DNA of 55,371 nucleotides from a virus. A program made the translations under genes and the position numbers. The stretch spans positions 1 to 55,371 of IMG/VR virus record IMGVR_UViG_3300025133_000132; one strand, given 5' to 3'. Shown here one piece after another: positions 37,820 through 46,285 of this stretch. Within the stretch, counting starts at the first letter, position 1. Each line of letters starts with the position of its first letter. The notes under the pieces were generated by a model. It worked only from the letters and a program-made list of their open reading frames with translations. It was not told the DNA's origin and ran no database searches.

Positions 37820-38556
37820 TGTCCTTCCGGGGAATGGACGGCTGCGACATGATCGACCCCGTGGTCCTCGCGGAGGCCGGCTGGAACGCATTCGACCCCT
37901 CGCTGGGGACCACGTCGGGGGACGGTCAGCTCCTGACGGACGCCTCGGACACGGAATACTACGACTGGACCGTGAACACGGGATTGACCGGACACGGCAG
38001 CTTCGGCGACTCCGGGTGTGACGGGAAGAAGAACCTCCAGGACATCGGTGACCCCGCAGGCAAGGCGGGGGTGGAGTTCATCTGGGAGCTGGTCGAGGTC
38101 ACCGCAGGCAACAAGTCCGGGACCGACGAGGGCATCGGCTTCATGGTGGCGAACAGCCACACGGTGACGACCAACGTTGCGACGGTGGTCGGGGGCTTCT
38201 ACGTCGAGACGGCAGACGACGCCCTCCAGCCCATCAACCCGGCGCGGTCTGCGAGCTTCTCCAAGAACACGATCGATCTGGACGACACAGTCACAGACTT
38301 CGCGCCTGCCGTTCTGCACGCGCGCTGCATCTTCGACGATGACACGGCGCAGCCCAAGGTGGCCGGAACGCTGTCTCGCTGGGTCGGAGACGACAGCCCT
38401 GAAGGACACGCTACCTCGACCACGGGAACGGCGGCGCTCAACGGTCAGTGCCTTGCCGGTCCCGGGCTCTGGGTCCCAGCGGCTTCGCCGGCAGCCTCGC
38501 CCCGGTTCAAGGTGCGGGGCTGGTGGCGCTGGATCGAAGAGGCGGTGGTTCCGTAG
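37819..38556 (+). CDS. Beta-rich hypothetical protein, possible minor virion protein (245 aa)
   Basis: Start shares a base with the preceding stop. Rich in Gly/Asp/Thr/Ser with aromatics (AGWNAFDPSLGTTSGDGQLL, GIGFMVANSHTVTTNVATVV, SPRFKVRGWWRWIEEAVVP), suggesting a jelly-roll or lectin-like beta fold. It lies directly before the endolysin under the 37363 promoter. No specific family is recognised; a receptor-binding or surface role is only a guess. Confidence 0.65.
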   Translation: MSFRGMDGCDMIDPVVLAEAGWNAFDPSLGTTSGDGQLLTDASDTEYYDWTVNTGLTGHGSFGDSGCDGKKNLQDIGDPAGKAGVEFIWELVEVTAGNKSGTDEGIGFMVANSHTVTTNVATVVGGFYVETADDALQPINPARSASFSKNTIDLDDTVTDFAPAVLHARCIFDDDTAQPKVAGTLSRWVGDDSPEGHATSTTGTAALNGQCLAGPGLWVPAASPAASPRFKVRGWWRWIEEAVVP

Positions 38557-38585
38557 TTGCACGAGGGTACCTGATGCCCTACTGT
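38557..38585 (+). promoter_or_regulatory. Candidate endolysin promoter (near-leaderless)
   Basis: TTGCAC (38557-38562), 17-base spacer, TACTGT (38580-38585). The expected RNA start (about 38592) coincides with the ATG at 38593. Confidence 0.45.
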
Positions 38586-38592
38586 GCCGAGG

Positions 38593-39186
38593 ATGACACT
38601 GGTTGACACCCCCGGCTTCTCGGGTCACGGGAAGCGACCTCGCCCCCCTCTCTTCGGGATGCTCCACTGGACCACGGTCGAGTGGGACTTCGAGGCTGAC
38701 GCGCCCGCAATCCCCTTCGGCGAGCTGGCTGCGAAGCTGCAGAAGCACAACGTGGAGTACAACGCCGTCGGCTGGGTGGATGGAGTTCACCAGCTGGTCC
38801 CCTACGATCACGTCGCCTGGCATGCGGGGAAGGCCCAAGGGGTCCGAGACCCGAACACCACGATGGTCGGATACGCGATCCCCTACGCGTCCCCCAGCTT
38901 CAGCCCCCGAGGGCTCGAGAGGGAGCGCGAGTACCGCTTCTGGGACCGAGCGAACGACAGGTTCCGGACGGCCTGGTACCCACCCATCTCGGCGAAGTGG
39001 CTCGACCAGGCAGTGGAGTACTTCCGCCACGTGCAGGAACAGATGGAGTCGTCGCTGGCTGCGATCTACATGCACCACCAGCTCGATGGCGTGAAGAACG
39101 ACCTTCGGAACCTGGATGCGCAGGAGGGCACTCCGAACTGCGCGTACAGCTACAGCGAGGTCCTCGGCAGGGTCGCGAAGCGATGA
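38593..39186 (+). CDS. Endolysin: N-acetylmuramoyl-L-alanine amidase, Amidase_2 type (197 aa)
   Basis: Cuts the amide bond between sugar and peptide in peptidoglycan during lysis. Zinc-ligand and active-site candidates are H25 in FGMLHWT, H77 in HVAWHAGK and H161 in IYMHHQLDGVKND, the Amidase_2 (T7 lysozyme-like) pattern. There is no signal peptide, so export would need a holin. The ATG at 38593 is preferred; a GTG at 38584 is in frame, but neither has a good RBS. It is coupled to the next gene by ATGA. Confidence 0.85.
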   Translation: MTLVDTPGFSGHGKRPRPPLFGMLHWTTVEWDFEADAPAIPFGELAAKLQKHNVEYNAVGWVDGVHQLVPYDHVAWHAGKAQGVRDPNTTMVGYAIPYASPSFSPRGLEREREYRFWDRANDRFRTAWYPPISAKWLDQAVEYFRHVQEQMESSLAAIYMHHQLDGVKNDLRNLDAQEGTPNCAYSYSEVLGRVAKR

Positions 39187-39563
39187 CAGAGCGAGACCGC
39201 TACGAACTTCAGGCTCGAGAGCTCTACCAGCTTCTCGAGTTCTTCGAGTCTCGGATGCAGGAGGAGGGCTACTTCCTCACGACCGAGCTCCTTCACGAAG
39301 GGAGCGAGTGGGTGTGGCACGGGACCCGTCGGGTGCTTTGGGCACGGCTCTCCTTCATGGAGAAGCCCCTGCCCTGGCGCGAGGTCTGGAAGGGCTACCC
39401 CTATGTGCTCGCGGACATGGCGCTGAAGCTGGCTGATCTGCGAGAGAACGCGGGACGGAAGATGGTCTCGGCGTCGAGTCGGCTCACCACCGGGGTCCAG
39501 GACCTCAAGGGTGTCCTCGCCCTGATGGCGGAGCCGCCCGAGGAGGATGAAGATGAAGCGTGA
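39183..39563 (+). CDS. Hypothetical helical protein downstream of endolysin (126 aa)
   Basis: ATGA-coupled to the amidase. Helical with many aromatics (YELQARELYQLLEFFESRMQ, RVLWARLSFMEKPLPWREV) and an acidic end (EEDEDEA). No membrane segment is seen, so it is not an obvious holin or spanin. Function unknown; its position suggests a late gene. Confidence 0.7.
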   Translation: MTERDRYELQARELYQLLEFFESRMQEEGYFLTTELLHEGSEWVWHGTRRVLWARLSFMEKPLPWREVWKGYPYVLADMALKLADLRENAGRKMVSASSRLTTGVQDLKGVLALMAEPPEEDEDEA

Positions 39564-39789
39564 GAAGCTGGTCGAGTGGCTCCAGTCGAAGACCACAGAC
39601 GAGTTCGCCGTCATCGCTGACGAGGTGAACAGGGAGCGAGTGCGTCGCGCCCCCCCGGGCTCCATGACCGAGAAGACGCGACTACTGCTCGCGGATCTGG
39701 GTAGCGGTCTGTCAGCTCGCGAATGCGCTGAGCGTCACGGCGTGACTCGACAGTACTGCTACAAGCTCCGGAAGAAGCACGGGCTCTAG
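39553..39789 (+). CDS. Small helix-turn-helix protein (78 aa)
   Basis: ATG six bases after GGAGG, overlapping the previous gene by 11 bases. The C-terminus SARECAERHGVTRQYCYKLR is a clear helix-turn-helix. The N-terminal half is helical (REKLVEWLQSKTTDEF). It probably binds DNA as a regulator near the switch to late genes. It is convergent with the next gene; the stop codons of both lie in one CTAG. Confidence 0.75.
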   Translation: MKREKLVEWLQSKTTDEFAVIADEVNRERVRRAPPGSMTEKTRLLLADLGSGLSARECAERHGVTRQYCYKLRKKHGL

Positions 39790-40409
39790 CCCGCCTGCCC
39801 CATCCCTCGCAGGTTCGTCTTGTCGTCGCCACAGCCCGACATCACGATGTCGCTCAGCTCGTAGACGAGGACGCGCTTCCCGCCACCGAGCTCGATCAGG
39901 GCGGCCTTCGTGGGACTCGCGCACTGCTTGATCGCGTTCGCGGCAGCGACGTACATCTTGCTCAGGGTCTCGTACTCGACGCGGTGCTCACGTCCCGAGC
40001 CGGAGACGAAGGTCGCCGTCGGCTTGCCGGTGGGTGCCGGGGCCTGGATCGGGCTCGCCACGGGCTCAGGGGGGCGGACCGCCTTCGGCGGGGTCTTCGG
40101 CGTCCCATCGGTGATCGGGGGGATCATCGGACCGAGGGCGGCGATGCGCTTCTCGATCGCGCTGAGGACGGTGGCTCGAGGAGTCTCCCGCCCCTTCTCG
40201 CTGGCGTGCATGGTGCGGAGCGTGTCGAGGTCGTCCGTGGCCGTGATGTTCTTGCGCACGTCGGCGACACGCCCATCGACCAGGGGGTGAACCTTCTCCG
40301 CGACGGGCGGGATGGTGGTCACCGGCGTGACGGGGGACTCGGCCACAGGGGGGCTTCCGGGAGGGTCGTCGGTCCAGGGGTCGTCGGGGGCGGTCTCGAA
40401 GATCAGCAT
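39786..40409 (-). CDS. Hypothetical protein with Pro/Thr-rich linker (207 aa)
   Basis: GAGG lies six bases before the ATG at 40409. The N-terminal 40 residues and a middle segment are Pro-rich (PPEPVASPIQAPAPTGKP), with helical parts between (TLRTMHASEKGRETPRATVL). The C-terminus, EYETLSKMYVAAANAIKQCA then ALIELGGGKRVLVYELSDIV, is folded. It is the only leftward gene in this arm and is divergent from the regulator at 40469. Function unknown. Confidence 0.7.
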   Translation of the reverse strand: MLIFETAPDDPWTDDPPGSPPVAESPVTPVTTIPPVAEKVHPLVDGRVADVRKNITATDDLDTLRTMHASEKGRETPRATVLSAIEKRIAALGPMIPPITDGTPKTPPKAVRPPEPVASPIQAPAPTGKPTATFVSGSGREHRVEYETLSKMYVAAANAIKQCASPTKAALIELGGGKRVLVYELSDIVMSGCGDDKTNLRGMGQAG

Positions 40410-40468
40410 GGGTTGCCTCGGTTGTTGGTTGCGCGTGTAGGCTATAGACCGCACGAGAGGCTGTAAAG

Positions 40469-41023
40469 TTGGCAGGAGCATCACCACCCCGTTCGGTCCG
40501 CCTTCCATCCAAGCTGGACAAGCGGGTCTGCGAGGAGCTCGGGGCCGATGGGAACTTCAACCAATTCGTGATCGAAGCCCTCTGGCTGAAGCTCACGAAG
40601 GAGGAGAGCAAGGCCAGGGCGCACGAGTATCGAGAGCTCAACCTCACCCCGGGCAGGAGCTCGAGCGTGGACGACATGATGGAGTGGATCCTCGCTCGTC
40701 AGCCGCTCGTCTGGGACATGATGACGGTGGAGGGAGAGCTCGACTCTCGGGTGGTGCGGGCCGTGAGGAAGGAGCTCCCACCCACCCAGGCCCGCCGGGT
40801 GGTCTTCCGGTTCAAGGGGCTCACCCTGGAGGAGATCGGAAGGAAGGAGGGCTGCAGCAAGCAAGCCGTCCACACCAGCCTGTCCCGAGGCCTGGACGCG
40901 CTCTCGCAGAGTACCGGGTTCGCTGGCACCCTGTTGAGGGTGCTCTCTCGTGACGAGGACTCCTACGAGGGGCTCACGCCCGAGGTCCTCGTACAAGCGG
41001 TGAGGGAACGTCGTGGACGATGA
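40469..41023 (+). CDS. Ribbon-helix-helix plus sigma-region-4-like DNA-binding protein (184 aa)
   Basis: TTG start eight bases after GAGAGG. Residues 8-35 (RSVRLPSKLDKRVCEELG, NFNQFVIEALWLKL) look like a ribbon-helix-helix. Residues 105-145 (QARRVVFRFKGLTLEEIGRK then GCSKQAVHTSLSRGLDAL) are a helix-turn-helix like sigma region 4. It lies directly before the terminase genes, so a late-gene activator or a DNA-recognising packaging factor are both possible. It overlaps the next gene by 11 bases. Confidence 0.65.
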   Translation: MAGASPPRSVRLPSKLDKRVCEELGADGNFNQFVIEALWLKLTKEESKARAHEYRELNLTPGRSSSVDDMMEWILARQPLVWDMMTVEGELDSRVVRAVRKELPPTQARRVVFRFKGLTLEEIGRKEGCSKQAVHTSLSRGLDALSQSTGFAGTLLRVLSRDEDSYEGLTPEVLVQAVRERRGR

Positions 41024-41399
41024 GAAGGCCCCCTACTTCGAGAAGGCCCCCTACTTCGCCGCCGAGATCGACCTCACCACGAAGGAGGGTGTTCTCAAGG
41101 CGCTGAGCGACCTGGCCGAGGCCTTCCGCACCAGGAAGATGAACGCTCGTGAGGTCAACGCTCTTCGCCAGATCATCAAGGCGGCTCACGAGGCCCACGG
41201 GGAGGCAGAAGTCCCAGCGAAGCTCGAGCCGGTCAAGCAGGGCCGGAAGGGGGTGGAGGACACAGGCCCCCCCGTCGGTCCCGAGATCACGGCGAGTGGC
41301 CCGATGACCACCTCCCCGCCCAAGATCGTGGTGGCAGAGACGCAGCCCGAGACCGGCGTGTGGGCGCACGCTCCCGGTGAGGGGCAGGGGGGATGGTGA
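41013..41399 (+). CDS. Hypothetical protein before terminase, small-terminase candidate (128 aa)
   Basis: GTG start. Begins with a tandem repeat EKAPYF-EKAPYF encoded by an exact 18-base duplication at about 41032-41067. A helical segment (VLKALSDLAEAFRTRKMNAR, EVNALRQIIKAAHEAH) and a Pro/Gly-rich end follow. Position and size would fit a small terminase subunit, but no helix-turn-helix is clear. It overlaps the large terminase gene by seven bases. Confidence 0.55.
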   Translation: MDDEKAPYFEKAPYFAAEIDLTTKEGVLKALSDLAEAFRTRKMNAREVNALRQIIKAAHEAHGEAEVPAKLEPVKQGRKGVEDTGPPVGPEITASGPMTTSPPKIVVAETQPETGVWAHAPGEGQGGW

Positions 41400-43030
41400 C
41401 GCAAGAGCTGGTCCGCCCCGGCGAAGAGGGCTTCTGGGACCCGGGGCGTTTCCTGCCGATGACTAGGATCCGCCCGAAGGTCGGAGGCGAGGTTCCCTTC
41501 GAGCTCTGGGACCACCAGCAGCTTCTTCGAGCCGCCGTGCTCCGGTGCTACGCGGAGAGGAAGTGGCTGGTCCACATCAAGCCGCGCCAGGAGGGCTCGA
41601 GCACCTTCTTCACGGGGGTCGTCTACCAGAACGTCGCGTACCGGCGGGGCTGCTACGGGGCGATCGTCGCCCACACGAAGGACCAGGCCTACAAGCTGAA
41701 CAAGATCGCGATGCGCTTCTGGAAGACCACGCCCAGGTCTGTCCGGGTTCCTCGCGACACCCAGCTCAAGCGGCTGCTCGAGTTCCCCGACCGGGACTCC
41801 CTCCTCTCGGTGGCCTCGGTTCAGGACGACGAGCCTCTCCGTGGAGACACGGCTCAGGTCGTTCTCGCGACGGAGATCAGCGCGAAGCAGTGGGAGCAGA
41901 GGCAGGATGCGTGGATCTCCATCCTGAACGCTGTCCCTGGTCCCGAGGAGGGCGGCCTGCTCTTCGCGGAGTCCACCCCTCGCCGCTTCGGGGACCAGCT
42001 CCACCTGACGCTCCAGGAGGCCCAGGAGCCTGGCTCCCGCTGGCTGCCGGTCTTCATCCCCTGGACGATGATCAAGCAGTACGCGCAGGACCCGCCCCCG
42101 AAGTGGAGGCCCCGGCGAGAGGTGCTCGACTACGCGAACGAGTACGGGCTCAGCCCGGCGCAGGCCTACTACCTGCAGACGGTGCTCCTACCGAAGTGCC
42201 GAGGGAAGTGGGGGAAGCTGCGGGCCGAGTACCCCATCACCCTCACGGACGCGTTCGGCCTGGCTGGGGACCCCATCTTCGACGACGCGGTCCTCATCAA
42301 GTGGCTGAAGAACATCGACGGGGGAACGGGCGTACTCGCTGAGATCGACGAGTACGTGGAGTTCAAGCCTCCCGTGAAGGACCATCGGTACGTCGTCTGC
42401 ATCGACCCGGCTTCGGGCTTCACCCGTCGAGACCTCTTCGGCCTGGTGGTCATGGACCTCACCGCATGCGAGGTGGTGGCGGAGTTCCTGGGTCATCGTC
42501 AGGCTGGAGCGATGGCGAGCCTGGCCGCGAGGCTTGGGTACCGGTACGGGCGGGCGATGATCTACGTCGAGGCGAACGGTGTCGGCGAGGGGGTGCTCAG
42601 CCACCTGGTCGAGGTCGAGGGCTACTCGAACATCTTCTGCCGGAAGAGCTCGGACACGATGCGCGACGGGGGCGAGAGCATCCCGGGCTGGTGGAACGGG
42701 GCGAACCAGAAGGCTGCCGCGATCTCCTTCCTCCAGGACATCGTCACGGACGAGTCGCTGATCCTCCACTCGGTCAGACTGTTGCGCCAGCTGGTGAATT
42801 ACCGAGGGGGCTGGGAGAAGCGCAACCGGGACAGCTCTGACGGGCACTTCGATCTTGTTGCTGCACTGGCTATGGCTGCGTGGGCATACTTCCACGAAGT
42901 CCGGGCTGGACGAATCCGCAAAGAGCGGAGCGAGCGCGAGCAAGCCAGTGAGAACTGGAAGCGCGTCCTGAAGAAGCTGAAGGGCATCGAGGACAAGGCT
43001 CAGAACACCCGCTGGGGCAACCACAGGTAG
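41393..43030 (+). CDS. terL: Terminase large subunit (545 aa)
   Basis: The ATP-driven DNA packaging motor and nuclease. ATPase motifs: Walker A-like KPRQEGSST (63-71), Walker B-like VVLATE with E161, and motif III FAESTP (191-196). RNase H-like nuclease residues: D338 in VVCIDPASG, E393 in IYVEANGVG, D487 in SSDGHFDLVAAL. Length is typical. It acts with the portal encoded six bases downstream. Confidence 0.93.
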   Translation: MVTQELVRPGEEGFWDPGRFLPMTRIRPKVGGEVPFELWDHQQLLRAAVLRCYAERKWLVHIKPRQEGSSTFFTGVVYQNVAYRRGCYGAIVAHTKDQAYKLNKIAMRFWKTTPRSVRVPRDTQLKRLLEFPDRDSLLSVASVQDDEPLRGDTAQVVLATEISAKQWEQRQDAWISILNAVPGPEEGGLLFAESTPRRFGDQLHLTLQEAQEPGSRWLPVFIPWTMIKQYAQDPPPKWRPRREVLDYANEYGLSPAQAYYLQTVLLPKCRGKWGKLRAEYPITLTDAFGLAGDPIFDDAVLIKWLKNIDGGTGVLAEIDEYVEFKPPVKDHRYVVCIDPASGFTRRDLFGLVVMDLTACEVVAEFLGHRQAGAMASLAARLGYRYGRAMIYVEANGVGEGVLSHLVEVEGYSNIFCRKSSDTMRDGGESIPGWWNGANQKAAAISFLQDIVTDESLILHSVRLLRQLVNYRGGWEKRNRDSSDGHFDLVAALAMAAWAYFHEVRAGRIRKERSEREQASENWKRVLKKLKGIEDKAQNTRWGNHR

Positions 43031-43035
43031 GACCG

Positions 43036-44865
43036 ATGGACACTGGACTGAAGCGGTACGAAGACCCCGAGAAGATCGACAAGGACCCGGCACGCTTCGC
43101 CTCGAAGCTCACGCTCCTCATCAAGGAGACCTCCCGGACCTACGAGAACCATCGGGCAGACGATGACGTTCGGAACCTGGCCTACTACCGGGGCCACTTC
43201 TGGACCGGCGACGGTCACTCGAACCTCGGCCGCTCGAAGGACTACCGCGCTGCCCAGAACGAGGTGTTCCCCATCGTGGACACCATCCAGAGCTCGCTCG
43301 CGATGGACCTGCCCCAGTGCGAGCTGCTTCGTCAGACGAACACGCACATGCGCGAGTTCAACCGGACGAACGACCCGGCGTTCCAGGGTCGCCGCGTGGC
43401 CGCCTGTCTGAACTGGATGGCGGAGGAGGGCGACCTCGACGAGGTGACTCAGGAGTGGGTCCTGCACGCCCTCATCTTCCCGAAGGGGGTGGTCAAGACG
43501 GCGTGGTCGGCGTCCCTGGGCCGGACCATCTGGGAGAACAAGCTGCCGTGGGAGGTCTTCTTCGACCCGAACGCGAAGCACCCGTCCAAGGCGTCGTGGG
43601 TCTTCGAGTACATGAGCGTGCACTGGTCCGAGTGGAAGCGTCGGCTGAAGGCGGGCGTCTACAACCTCCAGGAGGGGAAGGGCAACATCCGCCCGGACAG
43701 CTACCCCCGCTCCCTGGTGGACAAGAGCGCGAACGACCTCGACGCCTACGAGCAGCGTCTCCGGAAGGGGGGGCTGAAGGAGTACGTCCAGATCGTCGAG
43801 TTCTGGGACTTCCGGACCGGCATGGTCCACCACATCCACCTGGGCACGTCCCAGATCCTGATGTCGGCGAAGGCTCCGTACTCGCGCCCGTACGAGGTCC
43901 TGGTCTTCCACCCCGGGGTTGGCCGCATCGACGGCGTGTCCGACGTGGACCTGATGGCTCCGGTCCAGCGGGACATCAACGAGCTGGTGAGCGCCCGGCG
44001 GGAGATCGTTCACCGTCTCGTGCGCCGCATGATCATCGACCGAGGGCTCTTTCAGAACGAGGACGACTTCGCGACGTTCAAGAACGCGAAGACCTGGGAG
44101 CCCACCCTGGTGGATGTCCCGGCGATGAAGGAGATCGCCAAGCACATCTTCGTGACCCCAGAGATGGACACCACCTACGCCTTCAAGGACCACCTGCACG
44201 GAGACATGGAGACGGTCCGTCGTCTCGCTGGCGAGGCGGACTACCAGCGCGGGGTCCAGAAGAACATCCGGACAGCTGCGGAGTTCGAGGGCATCCGGGC
44301 TTCCATCGAGGGACGGATGAACACGCGCGTCGCGCGCCTCACGAAGGGCGTGACCCGCCTCTTCCGGAAGGGGCTCGAGACGCTCCAGTGGGCGGTCCGG
44401 AACCAGGAGGCGAGCCGGATCGACTACCAGGGGCTGGTCTTCGCAACCCAGGAGGACACTCCTGCGCAGGTCCTGGCCCAGGACATCCTGAATCAGACCC
44501 CTCGCTTCCGGCTCCTACCCTTCAGCCCCCTGATGGAGGACAAGGTCGTCCGGCGGAAGCACCTGGCGGACCTGGTGAAGGAGGTCTTCATGAGGCTCCC
44601 CGACGAGGAGAAGGTCATGAACTGGCGCGAGGTCCTGCGGGAGCTCGTCTCCGAGTACGGTCTCCGACCGAGCCTCCTGCACGCCGAGGAGGAGTCCGAA
44701 GGCCTCGTCAAGGCAGAGACCGAGGCAGCTGGAGCGGTGGCAGGTCCCCCGGGGATGCCCCCGGGAATGCCTGGCGCTCCACCCCCGGGTCTCCCGGTTC
44801 CTGAGCCCGGTCCCCCTGCAGGAATCCAGAGCGGGGCTCCGCTGCCCCTTCGGATCGCAGGTTGA
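43036..44865 (+). CDS. Portal protein (609 aa)
   Basis: It follows the terminase at five bases' distance and has portal-like features: an N-terminal helical part, NEVFPIVDTIQSSLAMDLPQ, a central beta part with PYEVLVFHPGVGRIDGVSDV then DLMAPVQRDINELVSARREI, and a long helical C-terminus ending in a Pro/Gly-rich tail. The DNA-entry dodecamer of the head, docking terminase and tail. The call rests on gene order, length and this characteristic central helix; confidence is high for a short-tailed phage. Confidence 0.85.
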   Translation: MDTGLKRYEDPEKIDKDPARFASKLTLLIKETSRTYENHRADDDVRNLAYYRGHFWTGDGHSNLGRSKDYRAAQNEVFPIVDTIQSSLAMDLPQCELLRQTNTHMREFNRTNDPAFQGRRVAACLNWMAEEGDLDEVTQEWVLHALIFPKGVVKTAWSASLGRTIWENKLPWEVFFDPNAKHPSKASWVFEYMSVHWSEWKRRLKAGVYNLQEGKGNIRPDSYPRSLVDKSANDLDAYEQRLRKGGLKEYVQIVEFWDFRTGMVHHIHLGTSQILMSAKAPYSRPYEVLVFHPGVGRIDGVSDVDLMAPVQRDINELVSARREIVHRLVRRMIIDRGLFQNEDDFATFKNAKTWEPTLVDVPAMKEIAKHIFVTPEMDTTYAFKDHLHGDMETVRRLAGEADYQRGVQKNIRTAAEFEGIRASIEGRMNTRVARLTKGVTRLFRKGLETLQWAVRNQEASRIDYQGLVFATQEDTPAQVLAQDILNQTPRFRLLPFSPLMEDKVVRRKHLADLVKEVFMRLPDEEKVMNWREVLRELVSEYGLRPSLLHAEEESEGLVKAETEAAGAVAGPPGMPPGMPGAPPPGLPVPEPGPPAGIQSGAPLPLRIAG

Positions 44866-44899
44866 CCTCTGGACTACAAACACCTGACAGGAGTTCCTC

Positions 44900-45214
44900 G
44901 TGAAGGATGAGCCCGAAGTCGAGACCGAAGAAGAGACCGAAGAAGAGACCTCCGAGGAGGCCTCGGACGAGAGCTCCGTCGAGAAGAAGTACAGCTACCA
45001 GGCCGAGGTGAAGAAGCCCGAGGTCATGGATGGCGTCTGGAGGGCCCACGATGCCTTCTGCGCCGTCGTCCGCCGGATCCTGAAGGACGAGCCGGACGGA
45101 GCCGCCGAGCTCCTGGAGGGGGTCTGTGACGCCCACGGGGAGCACCTCAAGCAGCTCACGAAGGGAGCCACGGCGGAGGACCTCGGCCTGAGCGAGCCCG
45201 TCGAGGACTACTAG
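44900..45214 (+). CDS. Acidic hypothetical protein (104 aa)
   Basis: GTG six bases after AGGAG. The first 30 residues are nearly all Glu, Thr, Ser and Asp (EVETEEETEEETSEEASDES). A helical part follows (RAHDAFCAVVRRILKDEPDG). Possibly a head-assembly accessory. It shares one base with the next gene (TAGTG). Confidence 0.65.
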   Translation: MKDEPEVETEEETEEETSEEASDESSVEKKYSYQAEVKKPEVMDGVWRAHDAFCAVVRRILKDEPDGAAELLEGVCDAHGEHLKQLTKGATAEDLGLSEPVEDY

Positions 45215-45762
45215 TGCCCTGCTACGAGCACGTCTGTGACTGCGGTTGGAAGACCGAAGACCTCTACCGTCGTCACCACGACGCGCCGGACACCGATGTG
45301 CCTGTGGCACTGGAGTGCCCGAGCTGTGGTGGAAGGGCAACCAGGCCGGTCAGCAAGACCTACGTGAACGGTCCCGTCTTCGAGGGGCTCGAGCGTTTCA
45401 ACAACGCCCTGGTCCCCCACAAGATGAGGAAGGAGCGGGTCGAGGTCATCGACGGCGAGCTGTGCGAGGTCGGTCCCCTCGAGCTCAAGACGGCGAAGGA
45501 CATCGAGCGGTTCGAGGAGTCCCAGGGGCTTGTTCGCACCGAGCCCGGCTCCGACCGATGGAACCAGGTCATCGAAGCCCAGAAGGACGACGCCTCCAGC
45601 ATCGAGGCAGCGGTCCGTACGGGCGGGATGGATGGCGGGGGTGACTACATCGCAAAGACCGAGATCCAGGAGTCTCTTGGCTGGGGCGAGACCCGGTACA
45701 ACACCTGGAAGAGTCAGACCGACGAAGCCCAGAGGAGCTACGATGCCGATGCAGCCGGGTGA
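45214..45762 (+). CDS. FmdB-like zinc-ribbon protein (182 aa)
   Basis: Two CxC/CxxC pairs in the first 45 residues (MPCYEHVCDCGWKTEDLY, ALECPSCGGRATRPVSKTY) match the small FmdB-type zinc ribbon often seen in phage structural clusters. The remainder is charged and helical with no other domain. Its place between portal and scaffold suggests a head-assembly role rather than transcription. It overlaps the next gene by 20 bases. Confidence 0.7.
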   Translation: MPCYEHVCDCGWKTEDLYRRHHDAPDTDVPVALECPSCGGRATRPVSKTYVNGPVFEGLERFNNALVPHKMRKERVEVIDGELCEVGPLELKTAKDIERFEESQGLVRTEPGSDRWNQVIEAQKDDASSIEAAVRTGGMDGGGDYIAKTEIQESLGWGETRYNTWKSQTDEAQRSYDADAAG

Positions 45763-46285
45763 GTTCAGCGAAGAGCAGCTGATGAGCATGCCGCTCGAAG
45801 ATCTCGAGTCCATCGTCCTCGGCAAGGCGCAGAACCTGGGCAAGCTCGCTGGCGAGCAGGACATGGCCGCGCCCGCGCCCGTTCCTGGTGCGGTTCCGCC
45901 GCCCCCTGGGCCGGATCTCTCGAACGAGGGGATGATCGACCCCACGCTCGTGATGGCGGCCACGACGAAGCTCGCCCAGCTCGGACTTCCGGTGCAGCCG
46001 AGCGAGACACTTTCCCCGGATGTCGTCCGGGCGTTGCAGGGCGCGCTGGACAGCACGTCTCCGGGGTTGTACAACCTCAGCAACCCCGACGATTTGGAGG
46101 AAGTGCTGAATGGCATCTCGAACGGACAACTCCTCGACGACCTTGCCGGAGGAGCAGCCCCCGCTCCCGCTGGCGGACTCCCCGGAGCCCCTGGTGGAGG
46201 ACTCCCCGGAGGCCCCGCCGCCCCAGCTGGTGGACCCGTCCCTCCAGTCCCCGGAGGACTCCCCGCCCCCGTCCCCGGAATCTGA
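45743..46285 (+). CDS. Hypothetical protein with Pro/Gly/Ala tail (180 aa)
   Basis: ATG five bases after AGAGGAG. Helical N-terminal half (EFSEEQLMSMPLEDLESIVL, GMIDPTLVMAATTKLAQLGL). The last 45 residues consist of GGLPGAPGGG-like repeats. This tail (46110-46285) is read in another frame by the start of the scaffold candidate. It probably belongs to the head-assembly genes. No family is recognised. Confidence 0.65.
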   Translation: MPMQPGEFSEEQLMSMPLEDLESIVLGKAQNLGKLAGEQDMAAPAPVPGAVPPPPGPDLSNEGMIDPTLVMAATTKLAQLGLPVQPSETLSPDVVRALQGALDSTSPGLYNLSNPDDLEEVLNGISNGQLLDDLAGGAAPAPAGGLPGAPGGGLPGGPAAPAGGPVPPVPGGLPAPVPGI

